Assembly: GCF_030656345.1 (NCBI RefSeq)
Contig: NZ_JAUSNR010000038.1
Location: forward strand, 1-45,593
DNA: 45,593 bases
DNA from: Pseudotabrizicola sp.
GTDB lineage: Bacteria; Pseudomonadota; Alphaproteobacteria; Rhodobacterales; Rhodobacteraceae
Reading direction: 5' to 3'
The translations under genes and the position numbers were made by a program. The notes beneath the pieces were generated by a model. The model was not told the origin of the DNA and searched no databases. It was given only the letters and a program-made list of their open reading frames with translations. This document shows, piece after piece, positions 30,667 to 39,766 of this stretch (within the stretch, counting starts at the first letter, position 1; every line of letters starts with the position of its first letter).

Positions 30667-31539
30667 ATGGCGCTGTTTCAGAGTATATTTGCCATGCTCT
30701 ATCAGTTCGGAGACACTTTTGCCTTTCTGGTGATTTCATGTGCCGGGCTGGCGGTGATCTTTGGAATGATGGGCGTCATCAATCTTGCCCATGGTGAATT
30801 CATCATGTGTGGAGCCTATGTGACCGCCAGCTCCGTTCGCGTCGGCATGCCCTTGCCGCTGGCCATTCTGACCGGTGCGATTGTCGCTGGAGTAATCGGA
30901 ATAATCATCGAGCGTCTGGTTATCCGACATTTGTACCACCGTCCCCTAGATTCGATCATCGCGACTTGGGGAATCAGCCTTATCGCAACACAAGGCGTTC
31001 TGATAGTTCTGGGTTCAACCATGCAGGGTGTGGGCACGCCCTTGGGCAGCATTACGGTGGGGGAACAATCCTTTTCGCTGTACCGCCTAGTCCTTATGGC
31101 CACAGCCACGCTACTGTTGGGGGGGCTGTATGTGCTGTTTTATCATAGCCGCTTTGGCGTCATTGCCAGAGCCACCATTCAGAAACCCAATATGGCAAAG
31201 GCACTGGGAGTCAACACAAGCCGAATGTACAGCCTCACCTTTGGACTGGGCGCGGCATTGGCAGGTCTAGCGGGTGGTCTATACGCTCCGACCATGACGA
31301 TGGTTCCGACAATGGGCGCGACCTTTATCGTCGAAAGCTTTGTCACAGTGGTCGTCGGCGGCGCCGATATCTTTGTGGGCGCGGCACCTGCAGCCGCGAT
31401 CCTTGCGCTGATCAAAACCGCACTGACAGCTTGGTACGGGCAACTGTTCGGCCAGATCGGACTGCTTGTTACGGTCATTCTCGTCATTCGTATTCTTCCC
31501 GGAGGTCTTTCGGGCTGGCTCAAGGGAACCAATCGATGA
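30667..31539 (+). CDS. ABC transporter permease, LivH/UrtB type
   Basis: 290-aa inner-membrane permease with about eight hydrophobic segments. Family signatures are GMMGVINLAHGEFIMCGAYV near residue 35 and the cytoplasmic coupling region FGVIARATIQKPNMAKALGV near 160-185. It pairs with the LivM-type subunit to form the translocation channel. An AGGAG site precedes the ATG; the stop overlaps the next gene (ATGA). The residues around VVVGGADIFVGAAPAAA are typical of the last membrane segments. Confidence 0.92.
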   Translation: MALFQSIFAMLYQFGDTFAFLVISCAGLAVIFGMMGVINLAHGEFIMCGAYVTASSVRVGMPLPLAILTGAIVAGVIGIIIERLVIRHLYHRPLDSIIATWGISLIATQGVLIVLGSTMQGVGTPLGSITVGEQSFSLYRLVLMATATLLLGGLYVLFYHSRFGVIARATIQKPNMAKALGVNTSRMYSLTFGLGAALAGLAGGLYAPTMTMVPTMGATFIVESFVTVVVGGADIFVGAAPAAAILALIKTALTAWYGQLFGQIGLLVTVILVIRILPGGLSGWLKGTNR

Positions 31540-32630
31540 CGCCGACGGATCTTACCCCAAACACACCCGGGCCGCGCAGTACGCTGACGCGATTTCTGTC
31601 GCGGCTTGAAGGGCCACAAACCATGGGCCGGGGACCGGCTTTCTGGGCTGCGTTTATTGCCGCAGTGGCGGTCGCAGCGGCCTACCCGCTTTTGGCGGAC
31701 TCATGGACAGTCGGAAACACGGCCTACTTCCTGATCTGGACTTTCATGGCCATGGGTCTGGGGGTTGTCTGGGGCTATGCCGGTGCGCTCAGCTTCGGTC
31801 AGACCGCCTTCTTCGGCGTTGCAGGCTATGCTTATGGTGTTCTGACCCTGAACTTCGGGGCTGCATACGGCTTTACCCTAGTGGCCCTTGTTGCTTCAGT
31901 AGGGATAGGGGCGCTGTTTGCGCTCGTGATCGGATATTTCATGTTTTACGGGCGCATCCAGGGCGTCTTTATTGGCATCGTTACCCTGTCCGTCACGCTG
32001 GTCCTTGAGACATTCATGGCGCAAACCGCAGCACCGCATTGGCGTATCGGTGATGCGCGATTGAATGGTTTCAACGGTATGTCCGGCATGCCACCCTTGA
32101 CGCTCCCTTGGCCGGGCGGGGGGCTGGAGCTTTATCCAGGTCCTGCGTTGTTCTATGTTGTGCTTGGCCTTGTGGTCATATGCTACCTCGGACTGCGGAT
32201 CACACTGAACTCGCGATTTGGCAATGTTTTGGTCGCCATCCGTGAGAATCCGCATCGGGTCGGGATGCTTGGGTATGACGTTCGCCTGTATCAAATGCTG
32301 GCATTTGCTATCGGTGGCGGCTTTGCGGCCCTTTCGGGGGTGCTGTATACCGCATGGGGACAGTATATCACGCCTTCAAGCATGGGGCTGACATCGGCGG
32401 CACTGCCTATCGTCTGGGTAGCAGTTGGGGGCAGACGCGACATCACCGCGACGCTTATCGGGACCTTGGTCGTTCTGGCGGGCTTTCAATTGCTGACAAT
32501 CTACGGCAGCCAATATGCGCTGGTTGTCATGGGGGCGCTGCTTTTGGTCACCGTTCTTGCCGCACCCGAAGGGCTGATTGTCGCGGCCATGAAGATGATC
32601 GGTCGCATTTTTCAAAGGAGCAAGCCATGA
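31536..32630 (+). CDS. ABC transporter permease, LivM/UrtC type
   Basis: 364-aa permease beginning at the ATG at 31536, inside the previous stop. The first 45 residues are hydrophilic and cytoplasmic; about nine or ten membrane segments follow. Signatures: LGVVWGYAGALSFGQTAFFG, YGRIQGVFIGIVTLSVTLVL, LVAIRENPHRVGMLGYDVRL (coupling loop) and GGGFAALSGVLYTAWGQYI. It forms the heterodimeric channel with the LivH-type subunit. The stop overlaps the ATPase gene. Confidence 0.92.
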   Translation: MTPTDLTPNTPGPRSTLTRFLSRLEGPQTMGRGPAFWAAFIAAVAVAAAYPLLADSWTVGNTAYFLIWTFMAMGLGVVWGYAGALSFGQTAFFGVAGYAYGVLTLNFGAAYGFTLVALVASVGIGALFALVIGYFMFYGRIQGVFIGIVTLSVTLVLETFMAQTAAPHWRIGDARLNGFNGMSGMPPLTLPWPGGGLELYPGPALFYVVLGLVVICYLGLRITLNSRFGNVLVAIRENPHRVGMLGYDVRLYQMLAFAIGGGFAALSGVLYTAWGQYITPSSMGLTSAALPIVWVAVGGRRDITATLIGTLVVLAGFQLLTIYGSQYALVVMGALLLVTVLAAPEGLIVAAMKMIGRIFQRSKP

Positions 32631-33346
32631 CTGAGATCCTGAAGGTTCAGGGCCTGCGCAAGGCTTTTGGAGGCGTGGTCGTAGCGAACGGGCTGGATTT
32701 TTCGCTGTCGGCGGGCGCGATGCACTGTCTGATCGGGCCAAATGGCGCGGGCAAATCCAGTTTTTTCCGCCTTCTTTTGGGAGAGCATGCCCCGGATTCC
32801 GGCACCGTTACCTTTGACGGGAAAGACATCACAAAGCTTCGGTCATTCGAACGTATTCGGCGTGGCATATCGGTCAAGTTTCAGGTTCCGGGCATTTTCA
32901 AGGCATTGTCCGTGCGCCAGAACCTTGAGGTCGCATTTCAAGATCACCTTAAAAGCCAAAGCCTTGACACTACGATTAAGGAGATGCTGGCGTTCACCGG
33001 TTTGACGAAAGAAGCCATGACCCCAGCAGGCATTCTTTCACATGGCCAGCAGCAATGGCTCGAAATCGCCATGGCCGTCGGAGTAGAGCCGAAACTGTTG
33101 CTACTGGACGAACCAACCGCCGGGATGTCGCCCGACGAAACACGCAAGACCGGGGATATGCTGCACGAATTGAATGCGCGCGGCATTACCATTCTGGCGG
33201 TCGAGCATGATATGGCTTTTGTCGAACAAATATCGAAACGGGTCACTGTGCTGCATTTTGGATCAATTTTTGCCGAAGGTACGATTGCTGAAATCGTCGA
33301 CCACCCGGGCGTACAAGAAATCTATCTGGGGGCTGCCGATGTCTGA
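32627..33346 (+). CDS. ABC transporter ATPase, LivG/UrtD type
   Basis: 239-aa ATPase. Walker A GPNGAGKSS (about residues 37-45), Q-loop region SVKFQVPGIFKALSV, ABC signature variant LSHGQQQWLEIAMA, Walker B LLLLDEPTAGMSP and switch His in AVEHDMAF. The signature LSHGQ instead of LSGGQ is usual in this subfamily. The start overlaps the permease stop by 4 bases, and the gene overlaps the second ATPase by 8. Confidence 0.93.
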   Translation: MTEILKVQGLRKAFGGVVVANGLDFSLSAGAMHCLIGPNGAGKSSFFRLLLGEHAPDSGTVTFDGKDITKLRSFERIRRGISVKFQVPGIFKALSVRQNLEVAFQDHLKSQSLDTTIKEMLAFTGLTKEAMTPAGILSHGQQQWLEIAMAVGVEPKLLLLDEPTAGMSPDETRKTGDMLHELNARGITILAVEHDMAFVEQISKRVTVLHFGSIFAEGTIAEIVDHPGVQEIYLGAADV

Positions 33347-34049
33347 TCCGCTTCTGAAAGTGACCGGTCTGCGTGGTGGCTACGGTGGGGAAACCGTTTT
33401 GCAGGGCGTCGATCTGACCATTGCCCCCGGCGAAATCGTAGCCGTCATCGGCCGCAACGGTGTTGGCAAAAGCACACTTATGCGCACCTTGACGGGGCTT
33501 TTGAAGCCAAGTGACGGTAGGATCCTGTTCAATGGCCGGGACATGACATCACAAAGCGCCGATGCGCGTGCACGTGGCGGGGTCGGCTATATCCCCCAAG
33601 GCCGCGAAGTCTTTCCCGAACTGACCGTGCGGGAAAACCTGCTGGTCGGCGAAGTTGCCGGACAGGGCCGCGCGAAACCGGACTATGACATGGTCTATAG
33701 ATTTTTCCCGATCCTCAAAGACCGCAGCCGCCAAAGGGCGGGTACCATGTCGGGCGGGCAACAACAGCAACTTGCCATCGCACGCGCGATGATCGGCAAT
33801 CCGCGGCTGATGCTGCTGGATGAACCGTCCGAAGGAATTCAGCCCTCGATCATCAAGGATATTGCCCGGAATGTGCGCACCCTCAATCAGGAAACCGGGG
33901 TGGCGGTTTTGCTTGTCGAACAGAACCTCGATCTGATTGTTTCGCTGGCTGATCGCGGGCATGTGATGGAAAAAGGCCGCATCGTGGCTGATCTTGGCTT
34001 TGACGAGATCCGGTCTCGCCAAGAGGTGCGCAAGCATCTCACCATCTGA
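33339..34049 (+). CDS. ABC transporter ATPase, LivF/UrtE type
   Basis: 236-aa ATPase. Walker A GRNGVGKSTLM, Q-loop in GVGYIPQGREVFPELTV, signature MSGGQQQQLAIARAM, Walker B LMLLDEPSEGIQPS and switch region LLVEQNLDLI. The GRNGVGKST and SEGIQPSI wording matches UrtE/amide transporters rather than LivF of amino-acid systems. It works as a heterodimer with the preceding ATPase and completes the five-component transporter. Confidence 0.93.
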   Translation: MSDPLLKVTGLRGGYGGETVLQGVDLTIAPGEIVAVIGRNGVGKSTLMRTLTGLLKPSDGRILFNGRDMTSQSADARARGGVGYIPQGREVFPELTVRENLLVGEVAGQGRAKPDYDMVYRFFPILKDRSRQRAGTMSGGQQQQLAIARAMIGNPRLMLLDEPSEGIQPSIIKDIARNVRTLNQETGVAVLLVEQNLDLIVSLADRGHVMEKGRIVADLGFDEIRSRQEVRKHLTI

Positions 34050-34094
34050 ACAAATACAAGAATTGACCAAAAGAAACGGGAAGGACTCATCATC

Positions 34095-35081
34095 ATGTCA
34101 TGGCTCAGCACATCCATCATGGCCCGCAAAGGTGTCGCAAAAGGCGTCGAGGGCGCACGTCACACGATCACCATCGAAGATCAGGGTAAGTTTCACTATG
34201 TTTACGGCCCCTATGCCGATCCGGTCCTTGAAGTGGAACCGGGCGCCGTGGTTACGGTTGAGACGCATGATGCGTTCGAAGGCGCGATTACAGAAGTGGT
34301 CGACAATCCATCGGCTTTGCTGAACTTCCCCTTTTTAAATCCGCAGACTGGGCCAATTTACGTCAAAGGCGCAAAAAAAGGCGACGCCTTGGCTGTTCGG
34401 ATCATCTCGATCAAGCCGCGTGGTCCACAGCCAGTTGGCACCACCTGTCTGTTGTCCGAGTTTGGTGGGCTGGTAGCCACAGGCGATACCGCCATGCTGA
34501 ATGCGCCTTTGCCAGAAAAGGTCAAAAAGGTCAGGGTAGATGAAAACGGCGTCTACTGGTCTGACACACTGACACTGCCATATGAGCCTTTTATCGGAAC
34601 CATCGGAACCTCACCGCAGATCGAGGCGATCTCGTCTTTGCAGCCAGATTACTATGGTGGCAACATGGATGTGCCGGATGTCGCACCGGGGTCGATCATC
34701 TACCTGCCGGTTAATACCGACGGCGGCTACCTGTACTTGGGTGACTGCCATGCCATTCAGGGCGACGGAGAGCTGTGTGGTGTGGCCCTCGAAATCCCGG
34801 CAACGGTTGAAATTCACATTGATCTGATCAAGGGTCATGGAAATTCGTGGCCGCAACTGGAAACCGAAGACAAGATAATGTTCATCGGGTCGGCACGGCC
34901 TATGGAAGACGCCGCCCGTATCGCATACCGCGAACTGGTACGCTGGGTTGCGGCCGAAACTGGACAGTCGGAAGCCGACGCCTACATGCTGCTGACGATG
35001 TGCGGAAAGGTGCGTCTGGGGAATATGGTCGATCCAAAATACAGTCTCGGTGCGTCGATCGAGAAAAAGTATCTCAAATAA
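34095..35081 (+). CDS. fmdA: Acetamidase/formamidase family amidohydrolase
   Basis: 328-aa enzyme of the FmdA_AmdA family, which hydrolyses formamide, acetamide and similar short amides to the acid and ammonia in the cytoplasm. Family blocks: VLEVEPGAVVTVETHDAFEG, LNPQTGPIYVKGAKKGDALA, PFIGTIGTSP, YYGGNMDVPDVAPGSIIYLP, GGYLYLGDCHAIQGDGELCG and AYMLLTMCGKVRLGNMVDP. It is somewhat shorter than classical FmdA (about 400 aa), like bacterial acetamidases. It lies 45 bases after the transporter and is presumably in the same operon. Induction through AmiC-AmiR would follow from the leader. Confidence 0.9.
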   Translation: MSWLSTSIMARKGVAKGVEGARHTITIEDQGKFHYVYGPYADPVLEVEPGAVVTVETHDAFEGAITEVVDNPSALLNFPFLNPQTGPIYVKGAKKGDALAVRIISIKPRGPQPVGTTCLLSEFGGLVATGDTAMLNAPLPEKVKKVRVDENGVYWSDTLTLPYEPFIGTIGTSPQIEAISSLQPDYYGGNMDVPDVAPGSIIYLPVNTDGGYLYLGDCHAIQGDGELCGVALEIPATVEIHIDLIKGHGNSWPQLETEDKIMFIGSARPMEDAARIAYRELVRWVAAETGQSEADAYMLLTMCGKVRLGNMVDPKYSLGASIEKKYLK

Positions 35082-35099
35082 CTCGCAGGGGACTGTCGA

Positions 35100-35861
35100 A
35101 TGGATCTGGGTCTTGGAGGGCTTCGTGCCCTTGTAACTGGAGGCAGCAAAGGCATTGGCCTGCGTTGCGCCGAAATACTTGCAGCAGAAGGCGCGGCGGT
35201 ATCTCTTTGCGCGCGCACTGCACCTGATGTGGAAAGAGCCGTTTCCAGCCTGAAGGCATCAGGCGCAATCGCGTTCGGAACACCGGTCGACGTATCCGAC
35301 AAGGGCGCGTTAGAGACTTGGGTGCGCAGCAGTGCCGAGGCCTTGGGCGGAATTGACATCGTTATCGGCAATGTCTCGGCACTTGCCGTGTCAGATGACG
35401 AAGACGCATGGAAGGCTGGTTTCGACACTGACATTATGCATTCGGTGCGGTTGGTGAACACCGCCATGCCGTGGCTTGAGAAAAGCAAGGCGCCGTCCAT
35501 TACCCTGATCTCATCGGTGTCTGGCCGTGAGGTGGATTTCACCGGCCCGGCCTATGGCGCCTTCAAGGCAGCATTGGTTCATTACACAAAAGGCCTTGCG
35601 TGGAAACTGGCGGCAAAGGGCATTCGCGCCAACAGTGTGTCACCCGGCAACACCTATTTTGATGGCGGCATCTGGCAGGGAATTGAAACCGGCAATCCCG
35701 CGCTTTTCGCCGAGGCTTTGGCCCTCAATCCGACAGGACGTATGGCAAAACCCGAAGAAATCGCGCGCGGCGCGGTCTTTCTGGCGAGCCCCGCGTCCAG
35801 CTTTACCTCGGGGACCAACCTGCTGATCGACGGTGCCCTGACCAAAGGCGTGCAACTGTAA
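35100..35861 (+). CDS. SDR-family oxidoreductase
   Basis: 253-aa classical short-chain dehydrogenase. The cofactor motif TGGSKGIG lies at residues 13-20; Ser in LISSVSGREVD and Tyr-x3-Lys in PAYGAFKAAL form the active site; the C-terminal FLASPASSFTSGTNLLIDGA is typical. The Arg in SLCARTAP after beta-2 suggests NADP. Nineteen bases after fmdA with a GCAGGGG site, so the last gene of the operon. The substrate is unknown; it may reduce or oxidise a product linked to the amide, for example a hydroxy or keto acid. Confidence 0.88.
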   Translation: MDLGLGGLRALVTGGSKGIGLRCAEILAAEGAAVSLCARTAPDVERAVSSLKASGAIAFGTPVDVSDKGALETWVRSSAEALGGIDIVIGNVSALAVSDDEDAWKAGFDTDIMHSVRLVNTAMPWLEKSKAPSITLISSVSGREVDFTGPAYGAFKAALVHYTKGLAWKLAAKGIRANSVSPGNTYFDGGIWQGIETGNPALFAEALALNPTGRMAKPEEIARGAVFLASPASSFTSGTNLLIDGALTKGVQL

Positions 35862-35867
35862 GGCCAA

Positions 35868-35903
35868 ACCTGACACCGCAAGTTTTTGCTCGCGGTGTCA
35901 GGT
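35868..35903 (+). terminator. 12-bp hairpin after the SDR gene
   Basis: Perfect stem ACCTGACACCGC/GCGGTGTCAGGT with a 12-base loop, 7 bases after the stop; only a weak AT tail follows. It probably acts with the next hairpin. Confidence 0.6.
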
Positions 35904-35927
35904 ATTCTAAAATCCCCGAGCGGTCCG

Positions 35928-35971
35928 CGCCCCAAATCTGCCAAAACAGGTTTGTGGGGGCGGGCTTTTTT
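35928..35971 (+). terminator. Intrinsic terminator of the amide operon
   Basis: Stem of about 11 pairs (35930-35940 with 35947-35958, one bulge), loop CCAAAA, followed by GGCGGGC and six T (35966-35971). It lies between the convergent SDR and amidase genes and ends 3 bases from the amidase stop. Confidence 0.78.
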
Positions 35972-35973
35972 CA

Positions 35974-37530
35974 TCAAATAGCCGCTTTGCGGTGAAGCGT
36001 GCTTTGCTCATAGGCATAGGCCATGTTGATGATGGCCGCATCGTCCCATTGGCGGGCAAGGAAGATCAACTCAAACGGCGCACCCGAGGCGTAGTAGCCC
36101 GCAGGGACGGTGATGCCGGGAATCCCTGCAATGTTCAGTTCGCCCACCGTAGTTTCCAGAATAGCATCACCCGAATGGAGACCGGGCAATTCGCAAATCA
36201 TTTGCGGGTAGGCCAGCGCATCCAAATTGTGCTGCGCGAAAACTTGATCTATCAGACGCAGATAAGTTTCTTTCAACGCGGTGAACGCCGGAAGGGCGGG
36301 CGGCGTTTCGGGCGATTTCAGCGCCTCGACAAAATCGGGTAGCTCGTGCATGTAACCGAGTATCGCGCCTTTGGCGAAAGGGTTTTCGGATTTCGTGGCC
36401 TCGACAAATTCGGCCCATGTTTTCAACGCGGCATCCGGGCCAAGTCGGCGCAGATAGCAAGTCATGTCATAGGGCATCGACTCTAACCCACGACCATCGA
36501 AAAACGGGGTGCCAAGTGTGATTTGTCGATATGTGTTGAAGTCCGTGTCGGCAAACGGGTCTTCGACCAAGATTGCCCCGGCCGCGAGCAATTCCTTTTT
36601 GGCGCGCTCATACAAAGCAGATGTTTCATCCGACAGTGTGTTTTTACGCCAGCCCGGTCCATAAAGACCGATACGCTTGCCTTGCAGCCCATCGCGCGAA
36701 AGATTTGCCGCAAAGCCACCCGGCGGAATATGACCGACAGATGCCAGAGTTTTCGGGTCTTCCGTGGTAAAGCCCGCAATCGCATCAAGACAGATTGCGG
36801 CGTCTTCGACTGTGCGTGCAATCGGGCCAACCATATCGCGATTGCCTGACAACGGCACCACCCCCGCATTGGGCACCATGCCAATCGTTGCCTTGATGCC
36901 CACCAACCCTTGCGCCGACGCAGGATTCTGGATGGAACCGCCCGTTTCCTCGGCCAGTCCAACCAGGCACATATGGGACGCGACGGCACTTGACGTACCG
37001 GCGCTTGAGCCACCCGGAGCGCGATCTTCGATGGCCACATTGATCGTGGGCCCTGCCCAGCTGTCGTTGGCATGTGTTCCCGTCCAGCTCAGGATCGGCA
37101 CATTGGTCTTGCCCAGAATCACCGCATCCGCAGCCTTCATCCGCGCGGCCACCGGTGCATCGCGGGCTGGCATCAGATCAACCCCGCCTGCGCCGGAATA
37201 CAGCAATCCCCACCCAGCTGTTGATGGATAGCCAACCATGTCAACCGTATCCTTGATAACAACCGGGATCCCAGCCAGAGGGCCAAGTTTCTCGCCCGCC
37301 GCACGCCGACGGTCGACTTCGCGTGCGGTCGTGACCGCGTCGGCACATTCAAAAATAATGGCGTTATACTTGCCGTTAAGGGCTTTGATCTGCGCGATGG
37401 ATGCAAGGGCAAGATCTTCTGCCGTAAAGGTGCCATCCGCAAAGGCAGTTCGTATCTTGGCGATCGTCAGACCGCCAAGATCCGAAAGATCTGCGCCTTT
37501 TACGTCTTTTGGGAGGGTTGTGTTGGCCAT
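35974..37530 (-). CDS. Amidase, amidase-signature (AS) family
   Basis: 518-aa enzyme. Start ATG at 37528-37530 with AAGGA upstream; the longer frame to 37797 is not supported. The Ser-cisSer-Lys triad is visible: Lys in GIPVVIKDTVDM, cis-Ser in APGGSSAGTSSAVA and the nucleophile Ser in ETGGSIQNPASAQGL. AS enzymes hydrolyse varied amides to acid plus amine or ammonia. The C-terminal part (VGELNIAGIPGITVPAGYYA, ELIFLARQWDDAAIINMAYA) is complete. It converges on the fmdA operon and diverges from the second amiC-amiR pair, which could control it, although no terminator-type leader is seen before it. Confidence 0.9.
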   Translation of the reverse strand: MANTTLPKDVKGADLSDLGGLTIAKIRTAFADGTFTAEDLALASIAQIKALNGKYNAIIFECADAVTTAREVDRRRAAGEKLGPLAGIPVVIKDTVDMVGYPSTAGWGLLYSGAGGVDLMPARDAPVAARMKAADAVILGKTNVPILSWTGTHANDSWAGPTINVAIEDRAPGGSSAGTSSAVASHMCLVGLAEETGGSIQNPASAQGLVGIKATIGMVPNAGVVPLSGNRDMVGPIARTVEDAAICLDAIAGFTTEDPKTLASVGHIPPGGFAANLSRDGLQGKRIGLYGPGWRKNTLSDETSALYERAKKELLAAGAILVEDPFADTDFNTYRQITLGTPFFDGRGLESMPYDMTCYLRRLGPDAALKTWAEFVEATKSENPFAKGAILGYMHELPDFVEALKSPETPPALPAFTALKETYLRLIDQVFAQHNLDALAYPQMICELPGLHSGDAILETTVGELNIAGIPGITVPAGYYASGAPFELIFLARQWDDAAIINMAYAYEQSTLHRKAAI

Positions 37531-37979
37531 GCCAAATCCTTTCTGCGCACGCGAGGCGCACGTAACATCCGGAACCGGCTCCGGAAACCAAGGGTGATTT
37601 TCGCGCAAGATACAGCCTGCCAGGCCCAGTGGTCTTGGCTGCTTATTGCGACTGAAACGACTGACCTCACTGTCAGCAGGGATAGGATCTATCCCTTTCC
37701 TACAAACGGGCTTCTTTGCCGCGCAACGTTCGTGGCCTTTTAAAACGGCCGCAAGGCGGTCGCCAGTCGAGGGGACGAACGCGAACAAGATGCACAATCC
37801 CGCCGCCCGCCGTCAAGACGAAACCTGTGCCTTGGGTGCAAATCTCAATAACGCTGTGGACGTTATTTGACACTGTGGTCCGCTTAGGTCTTGATACTTG
37901 CATGATTGAGCAGGGCAGCTCTCCCCCGATTAGAATCGGGAGGGAGCTTTCTGCTTTAACGGGGCTGATCTGGCCCTCT
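37531..37979. promoter_or_regulatory. Divergent control region between amidase and amiC copy 2
   Basis: About 450 bases without a gene. On the plus side it has a hairpin AATAACG/CGTTATT (37848-37868) and a terminator-like hairpin at 37917-37948 (15-base arms with two imperfect pairs, core CCCGATT/AATCGGG) followed by TTCTGCTTT, 32 bases before the amiC start. I did not find hexaloops with A1 and G4 here, so antitermination is only possible. On the minus side a CCGGA-rich dyad lies near 37580. Confidence 0.45.
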
Positions 37980-39170
37980 ATGACGGATGGATTGATGTCT
38001 GAGGCACCATGGAGGATCGGGGTCATCATGTCGCAAAGCGGCGTGACAGGGGCAATCGAGCGCAACCAGCTTGCGGCCACCCAACTTGCAATCGCAGAAA
38101 TCAACGCAATGGGCGGGGTGCTGGGGCGCAAGCTTGTGGCCGTGTTTCGCGACCCGCAATCCACCCCGGCACTCTACCGCCAGCACGCCCAGGATCTGTG
38201 CCGCGATGAGCGTATTCAGGTCATATTCGGTGGACATATGTCCAGCACCCGCAAAGCAATGCTACCCGAAATAGAGGCACACAACGCGCTATTGTTTTAT
38301 CCAACGCTTTACGAGGGTTTCGAATATTCGCGCCACTGCGTCTATTGCGGCGCTGCCCCCAATCAAAACTCTGTGCCGCTGGTGGATTATCTGCATTCAA
38401 CCTTTGGAAACCGGCTTTTTGTTGTCGGGTCAGATTATGTCTATCCCCACGAATCCAACCGCATTGTGTCGGACTTGCTCCGCGCAAAGGGCGGTGTCGT
38501 GGTGGATGAGGTCTATGTACCGCTGGATTTGCAGCCCGACCACATCGCCATGATCATCGACCGTATCCGCCAACATCAGCCAGACATGATCTATTCAACT
38601 GTGGTGGGCGACGGGATCGTGCCATTCTATACCGCATTTCATGCAGCTGGGTTCGATCCACGCCGCCTGCCCATCGCAAGCCAGTCAACCAGTGAAGTAG
38701 ACGTGGCGCGCATGCCCCCCGGCGTGGCAGACGGTCATGTGATCGCGGCTACCTTTTTCGACACGCTCAGAACTCCGGCGGCTTTGGCGTTCGCGCGGGC
38801 CTTTCGCCTTGCCGCAGGCGGGCCGGTCGCGGCAACAGCCCCTGCCGAGGCGGCCTATTTCTCGGTTCACCTGTATGCCGCAGCACTTGCGCTGGCAGGT
38901 GATGATGGGATCGAACGCCTGCTGCCCGCGCTTTATGAGGTTGAAGTCGATGCGCCGCAGGGCGCGGTTCGAGTGGACCGATTGACCAATCATACCCACC
39001 TTTGGCCGCGTGTCGCCCGGATCTGCGAACAAGGCCCCTATGAGATTGTCGGCCAGCCCGCCCAACGCGTGGCACCCGACCCTTATCTTGTCAGCATTTC
39101 CAGCATCGACGATGAACGTCAGCCTTCGGATTTCAATTTCACCGAGTCACGTTTCAGGGGTTTGCAATGA
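37980..39170 (+). CDS. amiC: AmiC-type amide sensor, copy 2
   Basis: 396-aa (or 391-aa from the ATG at 37995) cytoplasmic binding-protein-fold regulator. The family blocks match classical AmiC better than copy 1: WRIGVIMSQSGVTGAIERNQ, FGGHMSSTRKAMLPEIEAHN, ALLFYPTLYEGFEYSRHCVY, CGAAPNQNSVPLVDYL and the C-terminal NHTHLWPRVARICEQGPYEI. The first ATG has no strong ribosome-binding site. It overlaps the second amiR by 4 bases. It would sense a different or additional amide. No signal peptide. Confidence 0.86.
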   Translation: MTDGLMSEAPWRIGVIMSQSGVTGAIERNQLAATQLAIAEINAMGGVLGRKLVAVFRDPQSTPALYRQHAQDLCRDERIQVIFGGHMSSTRKAMLPEIEAHNALLFYPTLYEGFEYSRHCVYCGAAPNQNSVPLVDYLHSTFGNRLFVVGSDYVYPHESNRIVSDLLRAKGGVVVDEVYVPLDLQPDHIAMIIDRIRQHQPDMIYSTVVGDGIVPFYTAFHAAGFDPRRLPIASQSTSEVDVARMPPGVADGHVIAATFFDTLRTPAALAFARAFRLAAGGPVAATAPAEAAYFSVHLYAAALALAGDDGIERLLPALYEVEVDAPQGAVRVDRLTNHTHLWPRVARICEQGPYEIVGQPAQRVAPDPYLVSISSIDDERQPSDFNFTESRFRGLQ

Positions 39171-39754
39171 CATACGCCTTTCTCAAGGATTTGCGGAACC
39201 TGTCGGTCGTTGTCTTGCATCCGCTGGATGACGAAGGCCTTGCTTTGACCGAGCATTTGCGCCGGATCGGCTGTGCGCCGCAGCTGTTATGGCCCGTACC
39301 TGACAAGCTGCCGCGCCATACCGACATTTTGCTTGTTGCCATCGTGGACGACCAGCGGGACGCGCTGCGACGGCTGTTTCGCAACATGGGCAACCCTACC
39401 CCGACCATTCTGGCCATCGTCAGCTATGAAAACCTCGCAACGCTGCAACTGGTGCTTGAGAGCGGCGCCATGGCAGTGATCGGCCGGCCGATAAAGCCCT
39501 TTGGTCTTTTGACCAACCTTGCTATTGCACGCAATATTTGGTGCCAGACCCAGAACTTGGCCCGTGACGCGCGGCGCTACAAACGCAAGGTCAACGGTGA
39601 ACAGGTCGTCAGTCGGGCAAAGACCATTCTGATGGCCGCGCGTGGAATCGATGAGGATCAAGCGCACCGTGATCTGCGTGCCCAGGCAATGAGCCGCCGC
39701 CTGTCGATCGAAGCAGTGGCCGAAGAAATCATAAGCACGGCCTCGGCGCGATAG
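39167..39754 (+). CDS. amiR: AmiR-type ANTAR antiterminator, copy 2
   Basis: 195-aa protein: pseudo-receiver (about residues 8-115; LRNLSVVVLHPLDDEGLALT), a short coiled coil (NLARDARRYKRKVNGEQVVS) and an ANTAR domain (RAKTILMAARGIDEDQAHRD, LRAQAMSRRLSIEAVAEEII). The start overlaps the sensor stop (ATGA). Its RNA target is unclear: it could act on its own leader, on the amidase, or on the leader at 27408 together with the first AmiR. It ends 12 bases from the convergent LysR gene, with no clear terminator between. Confidence 0.86.
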   Translation: MTYAFLKDLRNLSVVVLHPLDDEGLALTEHLRRIGCAPQLLWPVPDKLPRHTDILLVAIVDDQRDALRRLFRNMGNPTPTILAIVSYENLATLQLVLESGAMAVIGRPIKPFGLLTNLAIARNIWCQTQNLARDARRYKRKVNGEQVVSRAKTILMAARGIDEDQAHRDLRAQAMSRRLSIEAVAEEIISTASAR

Positions 39755-39766
39755 CATCTACCGGCG

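Noticed and set aside
35974..37797. 607-residue version of the amidase
   Set aside because: The additional N-terminus lacks a ribosome-binding site and any likeness; the ATG at 37530 has AAGGA.
37800..37980. Second ANTAR dual-hexaloop leader before amiC copy 2
   Set aside because: Hairpins exist, but loops are 7 or 8 bases or lack A1 and G4; only a terminator-like hairpin is kept as a weak feature.
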